From contig CACLST010000001.1 of the NCBI GenBank assembly GCA_902609675.1, forward strand, positions 75,934-110,858: 34,925 bases of DNA. The letters run 5' to 3'. Shown here piece by piece: positions 30,663-34,925 of the stretch. Position numbers and translations under genes: made by a program. The DNA comes from an uncultured Pelagibacteraceae bacterium. GTDB lineage: Bacteria > Pseudomonadota > Alphaproteobacteria > Pelagibacterales > Pelagibacteraceae. Under the pieces are notes generated by a model. That model searched no databases. It was not told the origin of the DNA and saw nothing but the letters and a program-made list of their open reading frames with translations. The first letter of the stretch is position 1. Every line of letters starts with the position of its first letter.

Positions 30663-31745
30663 TTATAAGATTCTTTTATAATTTTCAATTATTCTGTCCC
30701 AAAGGAAGTTTTCAGCATTAATTTTTGCCTCTTTCCCGTATTCTAAATATTTATTATTTTTAAAAAGATTATCTATGCTTGCATAAACATCTTCTAGTTG
30801 ATTACCATCGCATATTAAACCAGTTTTTTCATGAATTATTGCATCTGAGGCTCCTCCATCTTTCCCACCAATTGACGGAACGCCATATTGTGCAGCTTCT
30901 ACATAAGCAATACCAAAACCTTCAACAGATTTTTTATAAATTATTGAAGGCATTACAAAAATATGTGACTTTACTACAAGTGCATTTTTTAAATTTGGAG
31001 GTACATCTTTTAAAAAGGTGACTTGATCTTCTAATTTCAATTCAATTACTAGTTTTTTTAATTTCTCTTCTTCATCGCCATATCCAATGCAAGTATAAGT
31101 AATATCAGGGTAGATTTCTTTTAGGTTTCTAACAGCCATTATTACTTTTTCATGATTTTTTCTTTTATCAAATCTTGAAACTGTTATTAGTCTATTTTTT
31201 TTACCTTTAAGAATATCCTCTGCCTCATCTAAATATTTTTTGGGAACTTCACTTACTGAATCAATTCCAGGATTAATAATAACTATTTTTTTTTCTTCTA
31301 CACCTAAATCAATAGCTAAATTTTTTGTGTAGCTAGAATTTGCAACAATATGGTCAACATTATTTAGAACTGACAATACTTTTTTATTTAAACTTGAGCC
31401 TTTGGGATGGTTAATTTCTTTTGAATGTATTAGGCAGATCTTCTTTTTTTTTGTTTTTATAAGCTCCAAACTTTTCCAATGATCAGCAATAATACACTCT
31501 ACATTGTTATTTTGTTCAAGATAATCGTTTATCATGTAAGATTTTCTGTATTTTCTAATAAGCTTCATTCCACTTACTCTTTCAATTGAAAATGAAACTG
31601 ACTTATCAAACTCCTCATGATTTTCATGATAGTCTGCAAAAACTTTTATAAGATTAAGTTTTGAAAGAGACCTTGTTAATCCCCACATGAGATTTTGCAT
31701 ACCTCCTAATTCAGGAGGAAAAGTTCTAGTTATTACTAAATACAT
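30663..31745 (-). CDS. Glycosyltransferase family 4
   Basis: A 360-residue GT-B enzyme. The N-terminal glycine-rich segment PPELGGMQNLMWGL lies at residues 10-23. The C-terminal domain begins RLITVSRFDKRKNHEK (residues 185-200), with Arg191 and nearby Lys as expected for phosphate contacts. The retaining GT4 motif is Glu275-Gly-Phe-Gly-Ile-Ala-Tyr-Val-Glu283, followed by AAQYGVPSIGGKDGGASDAI. Such enzymes use a nucleotide sugar to build lipids or envelope glycans. It sits between a thioredoxin-fold gene (six bases upstream) and the orphan four-helix gene. The donor and acceptor are unknown. Confidence 0.92.
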   Translation of the reverse strand: MYLVITRTFPPELGGMQNLMWGLTRSLSKLNLIKVFADYHENHEEFDKSVSFSIERVSGMKLIRKYRKSYMINDYLEQNNNVECIIADHWKSLELIKTKKKKICLIHSKEINHPKGSSLNKKVLSVLNNVDHIVANSSYTKNLAIDLGVEEKKIVIINPGIDSVSEVPKKYLDEAEDILKGKKNRLITVSRFDKRKNHEKVIMAVRNLKEIYPDITYTCIGYGDEEEKLKKLVIELKLEDQVTFLKDVPPNLKNALVVKSHIFVMPSIIYKKSVEGFGIAYVEAAQYGVPSIGGKDGGASDAIIHEKTGLICDGNQLEDVYASIDNLFKNNKYLEYGKEAKINAENFLWDRIIENYKRIL

Positions 31746-31751
31746 TAATTA

Positions 31752-32303
31752 TTAAAACCATTTAATACTACAGCCCATACTAGGAAATTGTTCATTTGGA
31801 CCATTGTTAGTTTGTGCTATCATTTTCATAGCATTTTTAAGTTCACTATCACCAGTCTCAGTAGGTTTTAAATTTTTTAATTCTCTTATTCTTCCTCTGT
31901 ATTGAAGTTCGAGATTTTTATTATAACCAAAAAAATCTGGAGTACAGACTGCGCCATAAGTTTTTGCTACTTCTTGAGTTTCGTCTATTACATATGGAAA
32001 ATTAAAATTATAATTTTTTGAAAATTTAATCATATTATCAAATGAGTCTTCTTCATATCTTTTTGGGTCATTTGACATTATTGCTATAGATTTAATTCCA
32101 TCATTCTCTAATTCTTTACAATCTTCGACAACATCATTTATTACAGCTAATACATATGGACAGTGATTACAGATAAACATTATTAGTGTTCCATTTTCTC
32201 CCTTTGTATCATTCAAGGAAATTATTTTATTATCTATAGATTTAAGTTCAAAGTTATCAGCTTTTTTACCGAAGTCACATATTGGTGTTTTTGTTAATGC
32301 CAT
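31752..32303 (-). CDS. Thioredoxin-fold (peroxiredoxin-like) protein
   Basis: A 183-residue cytosolic protein. It starts with an AhpC/TSA-like segment, KADNFELKSIDNKIISL. The active-site motif is Cys45-Asn-His-Cys48-Pro-Tyr-Val (FICNHCPYV). VCTPDFFGYNKNLEL provides the cis-proline, and the end PSMGCSIKW carries Cys178. This combination matches the thioredoxin-family group PRX_like1 as I remember it. The reaction is undetermined; a thiol-dependent reductase or peroxidase is plausible. It is divergent from the gamma-carbonic anhydrase gene with only 20 bases between, and upstream of the GT4 gene. Confidence 0.85.
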   Translation of the reverse strand: MALTKTPICDFGKKADNFELKSIDNKIISLNDTKGENGTLIMFICNHCPYVLAVINDVVEDCKELENDGIKSIAIMSNDPKRYEEDSFDNMIKFSKNYNFNFPYVIDETQEVAKTYGAVCTPDFFGYNKNLELQYRGRIRELKNLKPTETGDSELKNAMKMIAQTNNGPNEQFPSMGCSIKWF

Positions 32304-32323
32304 GATAAAAGACTATATAATTT

Positions 32324-32836
32324 ATGTTTTACGATTTAAAAGACAAAAAACCAAAAAACCTTGGCGAAAATTGGGTAGCACCAAATGCTGTTATAATTGG
32401 TGATGTAACATTAGAAAAAAATTCTAGTGTCTGGTTTAATGCAACATTAAGAGGTGATATCGAAAATATACACATTGGAGAAGGTTCAAATGTACAAGAT
32501 GGAAGTGTTTTACATACAGATCCAGGTTACCCTTTAAAAATTGGGAAGAACGTAACAATTGGTCATATGGTTATGCTTCATGGCTGCACAATTGATGACA
32601 ATTCTTTAATTGGCATTGGAGCTGTAGTTCTCAATAAAGCTAAAATTGGAAAGAATTGTATAATTGGTGCTAAATCTTTAGTAACAGAGAGAAAAGAAAT
32701 ACCAGATAATTCATTAGTTATGGGATCCCCAGGAAAAATTATAAGACAGTTAACTGAGGATGAAATTGAAGCTATTAAACAAAATGCAATTAGATACCAA
32801 GAAAATTGGAAAAAATATTCAAAGTCTATATTTTAA
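32324..32836 (+). CDS. Gamma-carbonic anhydrase family protein (YrdA-like)
   Basis: A 170-residue left-handed beta-helix protein with hexapeptide repeats from about residue 12 to 130. The three Zn ligands of the gamma class are present: His64 (SVLHTD), His81 and His86 (IGHMVMLHGC). Gln58-Asp59 lies in the NVQDG segment. The N-terminal WVAPNAVIIGDV and the VWFNATLRGD part are typical of YrdA/PaaY proteins. Activity as a carbonic anhydrase is not certain, since many family members are untested or inactive. The stop shares one base with the next gene start (TAATG). Confidence 0.92.
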   Translation: MFYDLKDKKPKNLGENWVAPNAVIIGDVTLEKNSSVWFNATLRGDIENIHIGEGSNVQDGSVLHTDPGYPLKIGKNVTIGHMVMLHGCTIDDNSLIGIGAVVLNKAKIGKNCIIGAKSLVTERKEIPDNSLVMGSPGKIIRQLTEDEIEAIKQNAIRYQENWKKYSKSIF

Positions 32837-33414
32837 TGAAAAAACTTTTTTATAGTTTTTTAATATTAGTTTTATTAACCCAATTCTCCCAAGCTTTTGA
32901 AAGATTTATACCTTTAGAGCTTTTCACAGGTGGAAAAATTAGAAATGATACAGAAATTAAATTTACAAAAGCTAATTTAGTATTTGGCGAAAAGAAAAAA
33001 AAGGAAATTATAGGTCCTGAAGAATGGCATCATCCAGAAACTGGAGAAAAAATAAAAGTTTATAAAAGAACAAGAAAAGGGCAAAGTGGTCTCAAAACTC
33101 AGCTATTTACTATAACTAACAATGGACAATGCATAGGAAGAATTTGGGATAGTAGACGTGGTGGTAGAATAATTGAAAATGGATGTAAATTTCCCTTGGG
33201 AATTTGGAAAGAGGGAGAAACCAGGTCTTTTGAAGGGTCTTCAGGGGGGAAACCTAGAAAAATTGAATTAACAATTTTAAAATTAGGAAAAAAACAAAAT
33301 AGCAGCATAAAATTTAATTGGAAATTATATAATATGAAAAATGGAAAATTAATGGATGATAACGATTATACTTTTTCTCCAGGTAAAGCGATGATAGGTT
33401 TAAAAGAAAACTGA
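32836..33414 (+). CDS. Hypothetical secreted protein
   Basis: A 192-residue protein of unknown family. I place the start at the ATG 32836, which overlaps the preceding stop (TAATG) and begins a signal peptide (MKKLFYSFLILVLL, likely cut after Ser-Gln-Ala near residue 20). A longer frame starting at 32806 would bury the signal sequence. The mature part is basic and probably beta-rich, with an EEWHHPETGEKIKVYKRTR stretch, two cysteines near residues 101 and 118, and a Gly/Ser-rich SFEGSSGGKPRK segment. It may be periplasmic. Translational coupling to the gamma-carbonic anhydrase gene is evident, but no functional link is known to me. Confidence 0.72.
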   Translation: MKKLFYSFLILVLLTQFSQAFERFIPLELFTGGKIRNDTEIKFTKANLVFGEKKKKEIIGPEEWHHPETGEKIKVYKRTRKGQSGLKTQLFTITNNGQCIGRIWDSRRGGRIIENGCKFPLGIWKEGETRSFEGSSGGKPRKIELTILKLGKKQNSSIKFNWKLYNMKNGKLMDDNDYTFSPGKAMIGLKEN

Positions 33415-33415
33415 T

Positions 33416-33619
33416 TTAGCTGAAAAGCAAGTCATTAACAGAATAAATAATTAATCCTAAAATTATTATAAAAAATACTACAAATGCGATTTGCTCGCTA
33501 ATTTTCTTAGTAACTCTTGTTTCACCCTTTTTAAATTTTCTGATTTGGAAAATACCAAATCTCATTACAGCTAAGCCACCTAAAACAAGGGCTACAGCAA
33601 TAATAAATCCACTTAGCAT
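33416..33619 (-). CDS. Small two-helix membrane protein
   Basis: A 67-residue protein with two helices (about residues 3-24 and 45-64) around a basic loop FKKGETRVTKK. It starts two bases after the stop of the PNPOx-like gene on the same strand, so it is probably the last gene of that operon. Its stop is adjacent to the end of the convergent secreted-protein gene. The family is unrecognised. Spacing and hydrophobic design make it a credible gene. Confidence 0.6.
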   Translation of the reverse strand: MLSGFIIAVALVLGGLAVMRFGIFQIRKFKKGETRVTKKISEQIAFVVFFIIILGLIIYSVNDLLFS

Positions 33620-33620
33620 T

Positions 33621-34226
33621 TTATGGGATTAGCCAGTTTTGTTTGTTATTTGAAATATCAAATCTTGCTCTTCTATGACCTTTTGCTGCAAGATAAAGCC
33701 ACTCAATACTTTCAATATTACATTGAATTACAGTAAAGTTTTTATAACCCTCCTCACTTTGCTCCATAGTAAAGCCTGATTTTTCAATGTCTTCACTTAA
33801 ACCTGAGCTTGGCTCTTCCATTTCTGTTCCTGGCCCATTATTTACTAAATAACATTTACGACTTACATGAGCTGTTTTTAACCAAGATTGTTCTGTGATT
33901 TCATTATCATGGTTTATGATGCAATTTACTTTTACTCTTAGTTGAATTTTTTCCTCTTTATCATAAAAAATTAAAGCAGCATTTTTGTTTTTTTTTAATT
34001 TTGGAATTTTGTCAGATCTAATATCACTATGAAATTGAATTAGATTATTTGATTGATCTGATTTTCTAAGAACTACAATCCTTCCATCAAAGTCTGATTG
34101 ATCTCCACAAACAAAAACTGGAATTCTAAAAGGAGATGATCTATTCGTTACAGCATCATCAAGCATCGACCATATTTTTTTCTTGATTTCAGAAAAGTCC
34201 TCATAGTATGGGACGGCATTTGACAT
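33621..34226 (-). CDS. Pyridoxamine 5'-phosphate oxidase-like FMN-binding protein
   Basis: A 201-residue protein. I take the ATG at 34226, four bases after the upstream stop; an earlier in-frame ATG at 34256 would overlap that gene by 26 bases. The split-barrel features are PFRIPVFVCGD, DGRIVVLRKSDQSNNLIQFHSDIRSDKI, and AALIFYDKEEKIQLRVK. The C-terminal GHRRARFDI ending in Asn-Trp-Leu-Ile-Pro resembles the C-terminus of PdxH-like proteins. Standard PdxH has a longer N-terminus and other contacts, so this is probably a PNPOx-family flavin protein rather than the vitamin B6 enzyme itself. It sits between a dehydrogenase gene and a small membrane protein. Confidence 0.82.
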   Translation of the reverse strand: MSNAVPYYEDFSEIKKKIWSMLDDAVTNRSSPFRIPVFVCGDQSDFDGRIVVLRKSDQSNNLIQFHSDIRSDKIPKLKKNKNAALIFYDKEEKIQLRVKVNCIINHDNEITEQSWLKTAHVSRKCYLVNNGPGTEMEEPSSGLSEDIEKSGFTMEQSEEGYKNFTVIQCNIESIEWLYLAAKGHRRARFDISNNKQNWLIP

Positions 34227-34230
34227 TGGA

Positions 34231-34925
34231 TTACTTCTTTTTCTTGAGCCTAGCAATTAAACTAGAGCTATCCCAACGATTACCACCCATTTTTTGAACA
34301 TCGGCATAATACTCATCAACTATTTCAGTAATTGGGACAGGTGAACCATTTCTTTTTGCTTCTTCAATTACAATTTTTAAATCTTTTCTCATCCAATCTA
34401 CTGCAAAACCGTAATCAAATTTGTCTTCAACCATAGTTTTATATCTATTTTCCATTTGCCAAGATTGAGCCGCACCTTTTGATATTGTTTCCATTACTTT
34501 ATCAATATCCAACCCAGCATTTATTCCAAAATTAATAGCTTCTGATAGACCTTGAACTACACCTGCTATGCACATTTGGTTCATCATTTTTGTAAGTTGA
34601 CCACTTCCCGATGGACCAATTAATTTTACTTTTTTACTATAGCAATCAATTACTGGTTCAGCTTTTTTGAAAATCTCTTCATCACCTCCAACCATAACCG
34701 TTAGAATTCCACCTTCAGCACCTGATTGACCACCAGAAATTGGTGCATCTAAAAACGCAAATCCTTTTTCTTTCGCTTTATTATAAAGTTCTCTTGATAC
34801 TTCTGCAGATACAGTTGAATTATCTACGTAGATTGAACCTTGTTTAGCGCTATGAAATAATCCGTTTTCACCTAAAGTAACTTGTTTCAAATCTTCGTCG
34901 TTACCCACACAAGTAAAAATAAAAT
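34231..34925 (-). CDS. 3-hydroxyisobutyrate dehydrogenase-family oxidoreductase, 5' end cut
   Basis: The right window edge truncates this gene; 231 codons and the stop are visible, missing about the first 60 residues with the NAD(P)-binding glycine motif. The visible part starts FIFTCVGNDEDL, continues YVDNSTVSA and FLDAPISGGQSGAEGGILTVMVGG, then GPSGSGQLTKMMNQM with the expected catalytic Lys. The later part has FDYGFAVDWMRKDLKI, typical of the beta-hydroxyacid dehydrogenase family (3-hydroxyisobutyrate, tartronate semialdehyde and related). An internal GTG at 34908 is not the true start, because the frame stays open to the edge. The PNPOx-like gene follows after four bases. Confidence 0.92.
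   Translation of the reverse strand, partial: FIFTCVGNDEDLKQVTLGENGLFHSAKQGSIYVDNSTVSAEVSRELYNKAKEKGFAFLDAPISGGQSGAEGGILTVMVGGDEEIFKKAEPVIDCYSKKVKLIGPSGSGQLTKMMNQMCIAGVVQGLSEAINFGINAGLDIDKVMETISKGAAQSWQMENRYKTMVEDKFDYGFAVDWMRKDLKIVIEEAKRNGSPVPITEIVDEYYADVQKMGGNRWDSSSLIARLKKKK

Noticed and set aside
34231..34908. GTG at 34908 as a true start for the dehydrogenase-family gene
   Set aside because: The frame is open to the window edge and the upstream residues FIFTC fit the family, so the gene is simply truncated.
1..34925. CRISPR array, insertion sequence or prophage
   Set aside because: No regularly spaced repeats, transposase motifs or phage structural genes were seen.

Overview
The window is a dense, strongly A+T-rich bacterial chromosome segment with very short gaps (none over about 115 bases). 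Many gene pairs overlap by 1, 4 or 8 bases. The low G+C, tight packing and abundance of binding-protein transporters (two TRAP sets, one tripartite tricarboxylate set, one amino-acid ABC set) point to a streamlined marine alphaproteobacterium, most likely SAR11/Pelagibacterales or a similar A+T-rich lineage such as HIMB59 or AEGEAN-169. The elongator tRNA-Met fits an alphaproteobacterium. No rRNA or marker gene fixes the taxon, so this is inference.

Layout. 1-1220: end of a TRAP operon (DctP plus the start of DctQ). 1333-3107: small secreted and membrane proteins and a glutathione S-transferase. 3206-3282: tRNA-Met(CAT). 3314-6792: adenine phosphoribosyltransferase followed by two overlapping polytopic surface-polysaccharide polymerase-like genes, one with a 42-bp tandem duplication. 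6830-10693: coupled operon mtnP-mtnA-sulfatase-small membrane protein. 10674-16968: TRAP permeases divergent from an FAH-family hydrolase, a DctP protein, a type I extradiol dioxygenase and an MhpA-like FAD monooxygenase, which looks like a cluster for uptake and meta-cleavage of a phenolic compound. 16960-19782: a BKACE (DUF849) enzyme and a class II aldolase/SDR fusion. 19868-23990: a SpeD-SpeE fusion, a basic-amino-acid-type ABC transporter without an ATPase gene, and a Nit-type amidase. 23987-27168: DUF6165, a GT9 glycosyltransferase, and TauE/SafE and AbrB-family membrane proteins. 27257-30237: TctC-TctB-TctA. 30234-34925: orphan membrane protein, GT4 glycosyltransferase, thioredoxin-fold protein, gamma-carbonic anhydrase, secreted orphan, small membrane protein, PNPOx-like protein, and a truncated 3-hydroxyisobutyrate-dehydrogenase-family gene.

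How genes may work together. Aminopropyl transfer by a SpeD-SpeE protein releases methylthioadenosine (MTA). MtnP splits MTA into adenine and methylthioribose-1-phosphate, Apt recovers the adenine, and MtnA isomerises the sugar phosphate. No mtnB, mtnC or mtnD gene is present here, but a class II aldolase fused to a dehydrogenase lies divergent from speDE. This permits, but does not prove, a DHAP-shunt-like outlet for MTA carbon. Two transport operons carry stable hairpins just after the binding-protein gene. In the TctC-TctB case the hairpin is a canonical intrinsic terminator whose left arm contains the GTG start of tctB. I saw no CRISPR array, insertion sequence, prophage or rRNA gene.
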